This document shows, one piece after another, positions 8,192 through 16,972 of a stretch of DNA of 64,000 bases. Location of the stretch: IMG/VR virus record IMGVR_UViG_3300030098_002339, positions 1-64,000 of that record, one strand, 5' to 3'. The notes beneath the pieces were generated by a model that saw only the letters and a program-made list of their open reading frames with translations, ran no database searches and was not told the origin of the DNA. The position numbers were made by a program, and so were the translations under genes. Source of the stretch: a virus. Positions within the stretch are counted from its first letter, which is position 1. Each line of letters starts with the position of its first letter.

Positions 8192-9996
8192 CGAAATATA
8201 TAGAAATAAAAGGACATTCAATACAATCAGTAGATACTGATCCTGTGGTTTATGCTGGAGCATGGGCTAGTGGAACAGCTCTTAATACAGCAAGACAAAA
8301 TCTTCATGGAACTGGAACACAAACATCAGGTTTAGTTTGTGGAGGAGATGCACCACCTCCTGTTAGCGGTAGAACTGAAGAATATGATGGTAGTTCTTGG
8401 ACAGAAAGCGGAGATTTTAATACATCAAGACAATATAATGCTACTGTAGGATCACAAACAGCAGCTATAACTAATGCAGGTCAAACATCTACTGCTGTAG
8501 CAAATGTTGAAACTTACAATGGATCAACTTGGACTGAAACAGGAGATGTCAATACAGCTAGATATGGTTCTGGAGCAGCAGGATCAACCACAGCAACTCT
8601 TATTGCTGGAGGAGTAGGTGGTACAGCAAACGCTGAAACTTTTGATGGTTCAAGTTGGACTGAAGTAGGGGATTTAAATAATGGAAGAGCTTATATGGGA
8701 TATGCTGGTCAAGCTCCACAAACTGCTGCATTAGTTTTTGGTGGTGGACCAGGAGGTAATGCAAATGTTGAATCTTGGGATGGCTCAAGTTGGACTGAAT
8801 TAGCAAATTTAAATGTAGCTATGCAAGCAGGAGCAGGAGCAGGGATACAAACTTCAGCGCTTTATTTTGGTGGAGCAAATCCTGGACAACCTTCTGTTGC
8901 AGGAACAGAAAGTTGGGACGGAAGTGCTTGGACTGAAGTTGCTGATATGGGAACAGCAAGAGGTGATCTTTCAGGTTTTGGTTTAGGTTCTGCAGCAGTA
9001 GCAGCAGGAGGAAATCAATCTCCAAAAGGTCAAACAGAAGAATGGTCTTTCCCATCAACACCAGCAGTACAACTAGGACAAGTTTGGTTTAATACAGGTT
9101 CATCAACACTTAAAGGATATGCACAACAAGGAACTGGAACATGGTCATCAGGCGGAAATGCAAATACTGCTAGAGGTAATGGATTTTCTTTTGGTTCACA
9201 AACAGCAGGAATTTTTGCATCAGGTTATACTGGATCAAATGTAGATAATGTAGAAAATTATAATGGATCATCTTGGACTGAAATAGCAGAAGTTAATACT
9301 GCTAGAAGAGAGGGAGCAGGATTTGGTACTTCTACTGCTGGATTAGTTTTTGGTGGACGACCTCCAATAGCAACTATAACAGAATCTTGGAATGGAAGTA
9401 GTTGGACAGAAACAGCAGATTTAAATACAGCTAGAGCAGATAGTCATATAAGAGCTGGAACATCAACAGATGGAATATGGGCAGGTGGACAAGATGGAAG
9501 TCCAGCTTCAGAAACATATTTAGTAGTTAAAACCGAAAAATGGAATGGTAGTGCGTGGTCCGAAGTAGGAGATTTGAATACTGGAAGAGAAGCAGGGGGA
9601 AATGCTGGAACAAGCTCTTCTTATGCTTTAGCAGTAGGAGGTAATCCACCATCTCCAGGTGGTATTGTAGAATCTTGGGATGGAAGCTCTTGGACCGAAG
9701 TAGGAGATTTAAATACAGCACGATCTTGGTGTACAGGTAGTGGTGGTAGTAATACAGATTCAATAAATTTTGGTGGTAGAACACCAGGAAGTGTAAACGA
9801 AAATAAAACCGAATCTTGGAATGGAAGTTCATGGACAGAAGTTGCAGATATGGCAACAGCTAGATATACACAAGGAAGTTCATCCAATGGAACTACAAAA
9901 ACTGGTTTGTGTATAATGGGAAATAATGGAAGTTATATAACAACTACAGAAGAATGGACAGTTCCATCTTCAACCAAGACGCTAACAGTATCATAG
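8188..9996 (+). CDS. kelch-like repeat protein, two propellers, second of the pair, copy 1
   Basis: 602 residues from the ATG that overlaps the previous stop (atga); the in-frame ATG at 8143 lies inside the previous gene and lacks support. Leader MTKYIEIKGHSIQSVDTDP matches the other kelch genes. Two repeat blocks are split by the collar GQVWFNTGSSTLKGY. Consensus WNGSSWTE, DLNTAR, FGG. The shared leader suggests a common docking site on the tail with exchangeable propellers. Confidence 0.75.
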   Translation: MTKYIEIKGHSIQSVDTDPVVYAGAWASGTALNTARQNLHGTGTQTSGLVCGGDAPPPVSGRTEEYDGSSWTESGDFNTSRQYNATVGSQTAAITNAGQTSTAVANVETYNGSTWTETGDVNTARYGSGAAGSTTATLIAGGVGGTANAETFDGSSWTEVGDLNNGRAYMGYAGQAPQTAALVFGGGPGGNANVESWDGSSWTELANLNVAMQAGAGAGIQTSALYFGGANPGQPSVAGTESWDGSAWTEVADMGTARGDLSGFGLGSAAVAAGGNQSPKGQTEEWSFPSTPAVQLGQVWFNTGSSTLKGYAQQGTGTWSSGGNANTARGNGFSFGSQTAGIFASGYTGSNVDNVENYNGSSWTEIAEVNTARREGAGFGTSTAGLVFGGRPPIATITESWNGSSWTETADLNTARADSHIRAGTSTDGIWAGGQDGSPASETYLVVKTEKWNGSAWSEVGDLNTGREAGGNAGTSSSYALAVGGNPPSPGGIVESWDGSSWTEVGDLNTARSWCTGSGGSNTDSINFGGRTPGSVNENKTESWNGSSWTEVADMATARYTQGSSSNGTTKTGLCIMGNNGSYITTTEEWTVPSSTKTLTVS

Positions 9997-10001
9997 ACTT
10001 G

Positions 10002-10021
10002 CTATTTTCTATTAAAAATAG
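10002..10021 (+). terminator. weak AT hairpin after kelch genes
   Basis: Arms ctatttt (10002-10008) and aaaatag (10015-10021) form a 7-bp stem with a 6-base loop, followed by a short T-rich stretch (tattaatttt). It sits in the only gap after the kelch cluster in copy 1. It may be a weak terminator or mRNA stabiliser, but low GC makes it doubtful. Confidence 0.35.
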
Positions 10022-10033
10022 TATTAATTTTGC

Positions 10034-10705
10034 ATGAGCAAATCAGAAAAAAGAAATATACAAATAGTAGCCGAAACAGAATCTAAATATTTAACTAAAA
10101 TATTAGATCAACAAGATGTTAAAGAATTTAAGAAACTTATTCCTGAATTAAAAGATACTTGGAAAAAGAAACAAATGTTTCGTACAGAAACTGAAATGAG
10201 ATTTTCTGTATTATCAGACAATAAGTATCCAACTAAAGCTGCAAAGTATTGGCAATCAGTTAGAGAACAAAATACTCATTTTGAAAATCTTATGCATTTA
10301 TCTTTTGATGCTAGAAAAAACGCAGTAGAAATTAAAAAGTTAGAGAAAAAAATAGAACAAGAAAAAGACAAACTAGAAAGAGAATTGCTAGAAATAGAAT
10401 TAGAACAAAAGATCTATAATCAAGCAAGTATGGAATTAGTTGCTAAACATAGAATGAGAGAAGTAGCAACTTGGTCTAAACTTAAAAAAGAGTTTGATGA
10501 TGGAAACTTTGATAAAGAAAATGTAAATACTCATCAAGCTGATTCTTACATGTTAAGATTACAACATCAAAAAGATACACTAACACCAGGATCTTCCCAA
10601 CCTGAAGTCTTTAATGTTCTTGGTCAATTACATACTTTAGAAAGAGTTAGAAAATCAGGCGAGTTATTACCTAAAGGGAAAGAGAAAAAGAAACTTGCAA
10701 AATGA
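10034..10705 (+). CDS. coiled-coil protein, tail module, copy 1
   Basis: 223 residues, highly charged, with a long predicted coiled coil in the centre (residues ~95-130, KKLEKKIEQEKDKLERELLE). A conserved C-terminal region TPGSSQPEVFNVLGQL is shared with the copy at 54373-55059. It follows the kelch cluster and ends with a four-base overlap into the first oxygenase gene. It may be a structural rod, scaffold or fibre-assembly factor; no family recognised. Confidence 0.75.
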   Translation: MSKSEKRNIQIVAETESKYLTKILDQQDVKEFKKLIPELKDTWKKKQMFRTETEMRFSVLSDNKYPTKAAKYWQSVREQNTHFENLMHLSFDARKNAVEIKKLEKKIEQEKDKLERELLEIELEQKIYNQASMELVAKHRMREVATWSKLKKEFDDGNFDKENVNTHQADSYMLRLQHQKDTLTPGSSQPEVFNVLGQLHTLERVRKSGELLPKGKEKKKLAK

Positions 10706-11361
10706 ATTTCGACTTTGTCTATTTAGGACAAACTGTTCTCAAGTATCAAGTACCTCAAGAAGTCTTTAATTATTTACAAAAGTTATACGAAGTTCAAAAG
10801 AAACAATTACCTAAAGCTAATAAACAATTAGTTGGTAAAATTAAAGATGAAGTTTCATTGTATTATTCAGGTAAAGATTCTGAAAAAATGCATAGACATA
10901 ATTTTGTTTCTGAAGATGTATTAAAATGGTTTTATACTATTTTTAAACATTATTTAGATTGGAATAAAGTTCGTGAATATAATATAAAAATTAACTCTAT
11001 TTGGGTTAATGAAATGAAAGCTCACGAATATAATCCAGTACATATTCATCAAGGTATGTTATATACGGGTTTATCATCTGTAATGATTTTGAAATTACCA
11101 AAAGATTATGGTAAAGAATATTCAGCAGAAGAAAAACCAATGAATGGTAGATTACAAATTATTGGAGCATCAGCAGGGCAATTTGCTAAAACTGATTATT
11201 CTCCAAATATGCAAGTAGGAGATTTCTATATCTTTCCTTATGACATGAGGCATTGCGTTTATCCATTTAATAGAACAAAAGAAAAACGTAGAACATTAGT
11301 TTGTAATGTAGATGTAGATTATAATCCAGTTTCTTCAAGAACAGCAGAGGGATTTAAATGA
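10702..11361 (+). CDS. Fe(II)/2-oxoglutarate oxygenase-like protein 1, copy 1
   Basis: 219 residues. Likely double-stranded beta-helix oxygenase fold: His114-x-His116 (NPVHIHQG), His184 (DMRHCVYPF) and Arg196-Arg197 are in the places of the metal triad and the 2-oxoglutarate-binding Arg. The usual acidic ligand in HxD/E is His here, so catalysis is uncertain. First of four adjacent genes of this superfamily, with four-base overlaps. The same layout occurs in the early gene at 26127-26810. Substrate unknown; a virion protein or DNA/host-surface hydroxylase is possible. Confidence 0.65.
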   Translation: MNFDFVYLGQTVLKYQVPQEVFNYLQKLYEVQKKQLPKANKQLVGKIKDEVSLYYSGKDSEKMHRHNFVSEDVLKWFYTIFKHYLDWNKVREYNIKINSIWVNEMKAHEYNPVHIHQGMLYTGLSSVMILKLPKDYGKEYSAEEKPMNGRLQIIGASAGQFAKTDYSPNMQVGDFYIFPYDMRHCVYPFNRTKEKRRTLVCNVDVDYNPVSSRTAEGFK

Positions 11362-11942
11362 TTCCTTTGATGCCTAGATGGCAGTCTTATATTGCTACAA
11401 CAACTGGAGCTATGTTTACACCTGAACAATGTAAACTAATTATACAAGCTGGTCATCGACAAAAACCTGAACAGGCTAAAGTTGGTGGAGGCAAGGGCGG
11501 TAAACAAGATACTAAGAAACGAGTTACAACTATATCTTGGATACCTTTTGCTAAAATGCCAGAGATGTATAAAGTAATAGAAAATCAATTATCTATCGTT
11601 AATTTAAATCACTTTGGTTTTGATGGAATAAAATTAACAGAACCTGCTCAATTTACTGAGTATCCTAAAAGAGGTTTTTATGATTGGCACATGGATTTAA
11701 ATGCTTTTGGTCAAACAGGTGAACATCCTATTCGTAAAATATCCATGACTTGTTTGTTATCAGATCCTTCTGAATTTACTGGAGGAGATCTTGCATTTGA
11801 AGAACATGCTAATAACAAAATACAATTAAAACAAGGTCAAGCAATATTCTTTGCTTCCTTTATGAAACACCGAGTAGAACCTGTTAAAAAGGGAATTAGA
11901 AGATCTCTCGTTATGTGGTTTGGTGGTCCACCTTTTAAATGA
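11358..11942 (+). CDS. PKHD-type prolyl hydroxylase-like protein, copy 1
   Basis: 194 residues with the clearest catalytic set of the four: His111-x-Asp113 (DWHMD), His171 (KHRVEPV) and Arg181-Arg182 before SLVMWFGG. This matches PKHD/P4H-type Fe(II)- and 2-oxoglutarate-dependent hydroxylases. Overlaps both neighbours by four bases, so the set is probably translated together. Likely hydroxylates a protein or nucleotide substrate; which one cannot be read from sequence. Confidence 0.8.
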   Translation: MIPLMPRWQSYIATTTGAMFTPEQCKLIIQAGHRQKPEQAKVGGGKGGKQDTKKRVTTISWIPFAKMPEMYKVIENQLSIVNLNHFGFDGIKLTEPAQFTEYPKRGFYDWHMDLNAFGQTGEHPIRKISMTCLLSDPSEFTGGDLAFEEHANNKIQLKQGQAIFFASFMKHRVEPVKKGIRRSLVMWFGGPPFK

Positions 11943-12553
11943 AGCGAGAAATATTATTTCCAACTCCAATGTATTGGAAAGATATACCTCACGCTAAAGA
12001 ACTTAATAAATACTTATTTAAACACATTAAGGCTTGGTATAAACAAGATATAAAAAAAGGTAGATCTACAGGAGAGTTTAAAACTAATTCAGGTTTTGGT
12101 TGGCATAGTTCAACTGACATGAATGACAAAAAAGAATATCAACCTTTAATACAAGAACTGTTTAAAATGGCAGAAGAATGTAATAAAGATTATGGTGTTC
12201 AACCTAAGTTAGGTTTAGGTAATATGTGGGCTAATATCAATCCTACATATAGTTATAATAAAACCCATACACATCCTAATTCATTATGGTCTGGAGTTTA
12301 TTATATTAAAGTACCTAAAAATTCTGGTAAATTATTTTTAGAAGATCCAAGACCAGGACCTAATACGCATATGCCAAAACGTGTAGATAATTTACCTAAA
12401 GAACTTTGGAGAGTTGTAGCTTACGAAGCTAAAGAAGGTAGAATGATATTTTTTCCATCTTGGCAACCTCATGGTGTTGATATTAATATGAACACAGATA
12501 AAGGTGAAAAGAATTGGAGAATATCTGTTTCTTATAACTTTATACAAGTATGA
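11939..12553 (+). CDS. 2OG-Fe(II) oxygenase-like protein (TIGR02466/PF13759 type), copy 1
   Basis: 204 residues. The metal site is seen as His110-x-His112 (NKTHTHPNS) and His178 (WQPHGV), with Arg194 near the C-terminus and the family signature DPRPG at 136-140. Such proteins are frequent in marine phages and act as putative 2-oxoglutarate oxygenases. Four-base overlaps with both neighbours. Substrate unknown. Confidence 0.75.
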   Translation: MKREILFPTPMYWKDIPHAKELNKYLFKHIKAWYKQDIKKGRSTGEFKTNSGFGWHSSTDMNDKKEYQPLIQELFKMAEECNKDYGVQPKLGLGNMWANINPTYSYNKTHTHPNSLWSGVYYIKVPKNSGKLFLEDPRPGPNTHMPKRVDNLPKELWRVVAYEAKEGRMIFFPSWQPHGVDINMNTDKGEKNWRISVSYNFIQV

Positions 12554-13194
12554 GTTTTAAAACTAAAAAGTATCAAGTTATTAAACAAGCTATATCAAAA
12601 GATTTAGCTAATTTTGTTTTTAACTATATGCTTTTGCAAGAATCAGCAGTAGATCTTATGTTAAAACATAATAAGATTAATCCTGCTAATCCTTTAATAG
12701 GTAGCTGGACAGATAAACAAGTACCAGGTGCTTATTCTAAATATGGTGATTGGGTTATGGAAACCTTATTATTATATGTTATGCCTATTATGAAAGCTAA
12801 AACTGGATTAGATTTAATACCTACTTATTCATATACAAGGATTTATAGAAAAGGTAGTATATTAAAAAGGCATAAAGATAGACCTAGTTGTGAGATTTCT
12901 ACAACATTACATTTAGGTGGAGATCCCTGGTCTATATTTATAGACCCTACTGGAAGTGATAATGTTATTGATGAATATAAAAATATTCACAAACCTGGTG
13001 CACCTAAAGGTGTACAAGTTGATTTAAAACAAGGTGATATGTTAATATATTCAGGATGTGAGCTTGAACATTGGAGAAAGCCATTTAAAGGTAATGTATG
13101 TTCACAAGTGTTCTTACATTATAATCATGCAAATGGTAAGTTTGCTCAGTCTAATTTATACGATAAAAGACCTATATTAGGAGTTACAAAATGA
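12550..13194 (+). CDS. 2OG-Fe(II) oxygenase-like protein 4, copy 1
   Basis: 214 residues. His108-x-Asp110 (KRHKDRPSCEISTTLHLGG) and His174 (ELEHWRKPF) fit the HxD...H triad of prolyl-4-hydroxylase-like enzymes. The region CEISTTLHLGGDPW is strictly kept in the copy at 57618-58262. The start overlaps the previous stop. Last of four consecutive oxygenase-like genes. Function inferred from fold signature only. Confidence 0.7.
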   Translation: MSFKTKKYQVIKQAISKDLANFVFNYMLLQESAVDLMLKHNKINPANPLIGSWTDKQVPGAYSKYGDWVMETLLLYVMPIMKAKTGLDLIPTYSYTRIYRKGSILKRHKDRPSCEISTTLHLGGDPWSIFIDPTGSDNVIDEYKNIHKPGAPKGVQVDLKQGDMLIYSGCELEHWRKPFKGNVCSQVFLHYNHANGKFAQSNLYDKRPILGVTK

Positions 13195-13418
13195 AACAAA
13201 TATTAATAGCATTACAAAAGTTATATGAGTCAAAAGTATTAGAAGCAGATCATCAGATTAAATTATATAGTAATCAATCTTCTGCTGTAAACGAACATTC
13301 AGATTTAGCAAAAGAATTAGATAAATGGATTACTATTAAATCTGATAATGAAGGAAAGTTAAGACAAGTTTTAACTTATATTCCTAAAGAATCTAATACT
13401 AAAAAAGATGGCAAATAA
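13191..13418 (+). CDS. small helical protein, copy 1
   Basis: 75 residues, mostly helical and charged (LYESKVLEADHQIKLYS...). Overlaps the preceding oxygenase gene by four bases and the following gene by eleven. Conserved at 58259-58489 in the other copy. Not recognised. Confidence 0.65.
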   Translation: MKQILIALQKLYESKVLEADHQIKLYSNQSSAVNEHSDLAKELDKWITIKSDNEGKLRQVLTYIPKESNTKKDGK

Positions 13419-13734
13419 TTATAAATTTACAGGTGTAGCATTAGCTACATCATCTGAAACAACTCTATTAACTGCAGCTGCTGATACAACTGTAGTTATT
13501 AGATCTATTAGAGTTACTAATAATACTTCTAATACACCTACAATATCGTTAGATGTAGCAGACAATTCTGCAAGTGCTGAATATACTATTTTAAGAACAC
13601 AGACACTTTCAGCTAATACTGCAGTAGAATTATTATCAGTACCTTTAATCCTAGAAGAATCTGATGCATTAAAAGCAACAATGAGCTCAACAGATTCAAC
13701 ACATATAGGAATAAGTTACTTGGTTATTTCATGA
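13408..13734 (+). CDS. small beta-rich virion-type protein, copy 1
   Basis: 108 residues. Beta-strand alternation (TTVVIRSIRVTNNTSNTPTI) resembles small head or tail decoration proteins that begin by describing added surface components. Nearly identical to 58479-58805. It overlaps the preceding gene by eleven bases and the following gene by four. Probably structural; no named family. Confidence 0.65.
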   Translation: MANNYKFTGVALATSSETTLLTAAADTTVVIRSIRVTNNTSNTPTISLDVADNSASAEYTILRTQTLSANTAVELLSVPLILEESDALKATMSSTDSTHIGISYLVIS

Positions 13735-14162
13735 TCCAATTAGTTAATATACCTCCAGAAAGTGTAAGTAAGGCTTGGGGTATAGTAAAAGCTGACATCG
13801 CAAACGCATTAGCTAGATCTAATGGATATGCTTTAGCAGATCATATACTAAAATGGATTAACGAAAAGAAAATGCAACTATGGATTCTTTGGGATCCTGA
13901 GGCAGAAAATAACAAGTATTATGGAGTCGTAGTGACTGAAATAATACAAAGACCATTACAAAAATGTCTAAACATAAAAATTATGACAGGTAGACATCGT
14001 GAAAAATGGCAACATTTAATTAAACATATAGAAGACTTTGCTTGGCAACAAAATTGCGATTTACTCGAATTAGTTGCTAGACCTGGGTGGAAGAAAATTC
14101 TGAAACCTTTTGGTTATAGGGAAAGTCACGTACTATTAGAAAAGAAAAAGGAGAACAAATAA
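13731..14162 (+). CDS. GNAT-like acyltransferase-fold protein, copy 1
   Basis: 143 residues. The C-terminal half (ELVARPGWKKILKPFGY, then VLLEK) has the layout of the last strands of GNAT-fold proteins seen in phage structural operons. A canonical acetyl-CoA loop (Q/RxxGxG/A) is not clear, so enzymatic activity is doubtful. The DNA at 14022-14107 is identical to 59093-59178, 86 bases, while the flanks are diverged. Confidence 0.55.
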   Translation: MIQLVNIPPESVSKAWGIVKADIANALARSNGYALADHILKWINEKKMQLWILWDPEAENNKYYGVVVTEIIQRPLQKCLNIKIMTGRHREKWQHLIKHIEDFAWQQNCDLLELVARPGWKKILKPFGYRESHVLLEKKKENK

Positions 14163-14163
14163 T

Positions 14164-14922
14164 ATGTCAATCGGAGGCGGAGGAAGTGGTGGCGGAACAG
14201 CTACTACAACAACAGCGGCACAACCTTATGGAGCAGCAGAACCTGCATTAGGTCAAATTATATCTGAAGCAGGTACAATATATGGTCAAGGACCAACTGC
14301 AGCAGGATACGTGCCACCAACAACACAAACTTTAGAAGGGATAGCAGCACAAGAACAAATGGCAAACGCTGCTAACCAGCAAATATTAGGCACTATACAG
14401 GGTAACTACACTAATCCTTTTTTATCTCCTTTGATTAGTCAAGCTGCTCAAGATGTATATTCTAATGTTGCAGGTCAATTTTCTGGAATGGGTAGAACAC
14501 CTACAAGCCCTATGGCACAACAAGCTGTAATAGGTCAAGTAGCACAAAAGGCTTTGCCTTATGCATTCCAATCATTAGAAAGAGAAAGAGCTAGACAATT
14601 AGGTGCTGCACAAGCTGTGCCAAGTTTAACTGCTGTAGGCGGAGCTCTTGAAGATATTTCTAGACAACAACAAATGGCTCCACAACAAGCATTAGCTCAG
14701 TATTACAATACTATAGCTCCAATTGCTTATGGGTTGCCACAACAACAAGCAACACAAACTACACCTAGAGCTAATCCTTTAGGAACAGCTGCTGGAGGAG
14801 CACTCTCTGGAGCTGCTTTAGGCAATTTAGCAGGCAATGCTTTAAGTATTGGTGGATTAACTGGCGGACCAGCAGGAGCATTATTAGGTGCTGGGTTTGG
14901 ATTATTAGGAGGATTATTATAA
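14164..14922 (+). CDS. internal virion protein, Gly/Ala-rich, copy 1
   Basis: 252 residues. Starts MSIGGGGSGGGTATTTT, has a Gln- and Ala-rich helical middle (FSGMGRTPTSPMAQQAVIGQVAQKALPYA), and ends in a glycine-zipper-like hydrophobic segment (GAALGNLAGNALSIGGLTG...). Such amphipathic Gly/Ala proteins in this position are often ejected with DNA through the envelope. Overlaps the next tiny gene (taatg). Role inferred. Confidence 0.65.
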   Translation: MSIGGGGSGGGTATTTTAAQPYGAAEPALGQIISEAGTIYGQGPTAAGYVPPTTQTLEGIAAQEQMANAANQQILGTIQGNYTNPFLSPLISQAAQDVYSNVAGQFSGMGRTPTSPMAQQAVIGQVAQKALPYAFQSLERERARQLGAAQAVPSLTAVGGALEDISRQQQMAPQQALAQYYNTIAPIAYGLPQQQATQTTPRANPLGTAAGGALSGAALGNLAGNALSIGGLTGGPAGALLGAGFGLLGGLL

Positions 14923-15020
14923 TGGATAAATTAATACACGAAGTAAAACACTATTGGGAACATCATAAAAAAGTAGTTATTGGTATTGGTGTTATTATAG
15001 TTATAGCTATTATTATATAA
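14922..15020 (+). CDS. 32-residue single-pass membrane peptide, copy 1
   Basis: A gene of 32 codons starting in the overlap with the previous stop (taatg). It reads MDKLIHEVKHYWEHHKKVV and then an unbroken run of Ile/Val/Gly/Ala to the end, that is, one transmembrane helix with a charged N-terminal face. The copy at 59972-60070 has identical length and keeps the HYW..HKK motif, so it is real. It sits between internal virion genes; a membrane-active ejection peptide is a reasonable guess. Confidence 0.65.
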   Translation: MDKLIHEVKHYWEHHKKVVIGIGVIIVIAIII

Positions 15021-15029
15021 GGAGTATAA

Positions 15030-15965
15030 ATGTCAGGAAGTAGTGGCGGATCAGCTGGAGACTCAGCAGCAGAAGCAGCAAATTTTCAAGATTACGAATC
15101 AGATGCATATAATGTAACTGCAGGATCTACAGGTCATCCAACAATGACTGGTGATTCTAATCAAACAAATTGGAGTGAATCAGATGATTTGGAATCTGTT
15201 TTTTCAGATACACCTTCTGCACCTGAACCTGAAACTTATTCTGCACCACCAGCAAGTAGTTATGAAGGATTAGATCGTGAACAAGAAACTGAATTAGATC
15301 AAGAACATTATCAAGATTGGGTAAAAGAAACTCAATATCCTCAATATGATGGTACTGAAGATCTTGAACAAGAAAGAGAAAAAGATATAGATTTTGCTGT
15401 TGAAAAAGGTTTAATTACTGTTGATCCAAATACTGGAGAACAATCTCCAGGACCAAATGTTAGAAATGATGAAGGTATTATTGTTTCAAAAGATGATCCA
15501 AGTGTAAAACAAAATTTAACTTGGAAAGAACATTGGGATGCTAGACCTGATATTATTAAATGGTCTCCAACATTAAGTATTTTATGGGCTACTGGTAAAA
15601 ATGTATCAGAATTTTTAGGTAGTAATAATGTAAGACAAAGTGATTTTGGTATTGATAATACACAAGATGAAAGCGGAGATGGAGATTCAGTACAAAATAC
15701 ATCTAGTAATAGCCAAACACAATTTATTGCTTCTGGTAATACACAACCAAGTAATTCTGTTGCTTCTAATTGGTATCAATCTTTAGGACAAAATACTGTG
15801 AGTGGACAAGGTAATGCATTTAATTTAGCTACAGAATATGCAGCTGCAAAATCAAGAGTAGCACAAAGACTAGGAACACCTAGTGCAATAGGATGGACAG
15901 CAGTAAATGATAGTCCATTTTACAATTTTTTAAAAACAAATAATTTAGACAGGGGAATATTATAA
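15030..15965 (+). CDS. internal virion protein, acidic N-terminus, copy 1
   Basis: 311 residues. The N-terminal ~120 residues are low-complexity, acidic and Ser/Gly rich. A conserved block follows (WKEHWDARPDIIKWSPTLSI, LWATGKN) and a conserved C-terminus (SNSVASNWYQSLG, then YNFLKTNNLDRGIL). Start follows aaggag. The homologue at 60082-61020 keeps the second half but has a different N-terminal repeat region. Probably a virion or ejection protein. Confidence 0.65.
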   Translation: MSGSSGGSAGDSAAEAANFQDYESDAYNVTAGSTGHPTMTGDSNQTNWSESDDLESVFSDTPSAPEPETYSAPPASSYEGLDREQETELDQEHYQDWVKETQYPQYDGTEDLEQEREKDIDFAVEKGLITVDPNTGEQSPGPNVRNDEGIIVSKDDPSVKQNLTWKEHWDARPDIIKWSPTLSILWATGKNVSEFLGSNNVRQSDFGIDNTQDESGDGDSVQNTSSNSQTQFIASGNTQPSNSVASNWYQSLGQNTVSGQGNAFNLATEYAAAKSRVAQRLGTPSAIGWTAVNDSPFYNFLKTNNLDRGIL

Positions 15966-16972
15966 TGGCAGGAATGTTTGATATATTTAAATGGGGAATG
16001 AAACCTCCTACTACACTAGGAGGATACGCTGGAGACATAGAAGGAGAAGCTCAAATGCCTTCTATGATTGGTCAACAAATTACAAAATCTCAAGGTGGTC
16101 CAATTCCTATACCACAACAAAATCAAGGAGCATTACAGCCAAATGCACAAGGAGCAAATATTACAATGGCTGATGGTGCATCATTAGCTAAATGGGCTGG
16201 ATTAGATCTTAAACAACTTGAAAGAAATTGGAAAAACAAAGGTGGCTTTGAAGGATTAATGGCAAACCCAGCATTCAGTTTAGGCTTGGCAATGATTCAA
16301 TCATCAGCTCAAGGTAAAAGAATTGACGAAGCATTAATGAATAACTTTGTTAAAGCTGCAGGTATTTCTGCACAATTTAAAGATAGAATAGAAGCTAGAA
16401 AACAAGCTCCTATTCAAGCAACACAAGCTGATATAGCAGAAGTTAAAGATTTACTTAAAAACGTTAGAGTTGATGCACCTAATATATGGGAAAAAGTAGG
16501 TAATTGGGTTACAACTGGTAAAACTGGACAAGCTGCATTTGATGAAGCAGCTGAAGCTATTGCTATTGAATATCAAAAAGAAATAGCACTTATGCAGAAA
16601 AATAACAAAACAGGAAAACCTCTTGTTATTGATACTGCAATGAAGAAAAAAATTATTAGAAAAGTTCTTAAATCAGGTAAAATTAAACATAAAAAAGGAT
16701 GGTTTGGTCCATTAACTAAAGGAACAATTACCGCTACATCTGAAGATCCTTTTAGAGCTAAAGGTGGTCCAGTTAGAGCTGGTAAACCTTATATAGTTGG
16801 AGAAAAAGGACCAGAAGTAGTTATTCCAAGACAATCAGGTAAAGTTGTATCTAATGATGATGCTAGAATATTTGCTATGTTATTAGCAGCTAATCCACAA
16901 TTACAAAAGGTATCTAAAGCTAGAGCTGAAAAGATTATTAGAGCTAGATTTCCTGAATATTTTGAGGTGTAA
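15965..16972 (+). CDS. internal virion protein with VGE-GPE motif, copy 1
   Basis: 335 residues. Middle segment WKNKGGFEGLMANPAFSLGL, then a long helical region, then a C-terminal GGPVRAGKPYIVGEKGPEVV, a motif also seen at the ends of tape-measure and other tail-interior proteins. Followed by a helix-loop QKVSKARAEKIIRARFPEYF. One-base overlap with the previous gene. Function inferred as tail interior or ejected protein. Confidence 0.65.
   Translation: MAGMFDIFKWGMKPPTTLGGYAGDIEGEAQMPSMIGQQITKSQGGPIPIPQQNQGALQPNAQGANITMADGASLAKWAGLDLKQLERNWKNKGGFEGLMANPAFSLGLAMIQSSAQGKRIDEALMNNFVKAAGISAQFKDRIEARKQAPIQATQADIAEVKDLLKNVRVDAPNIWEKVGNWVTTGKTGQAAFDEAAEAIAIEYQKEIALMQKNNKTGKPLVIDTAMKKKIIRKVLKSGKIKHKKGWFGPLTKGTITATSEDPFRAKGGPVRAGKPYIVGEKGPEVVIPRQSGKVVSNDDARIFAMLLAANPQLQKVSKARAEKIIRARFPEYFEV

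Noticed and set aside
5200-9990. CRISPR-like or DGR variable repeats in the kelch genes
   Set aside because: Repeats are coding, of degenerate sequence and ~45-50 codons; no reverse transcriptase or template repeat is present.
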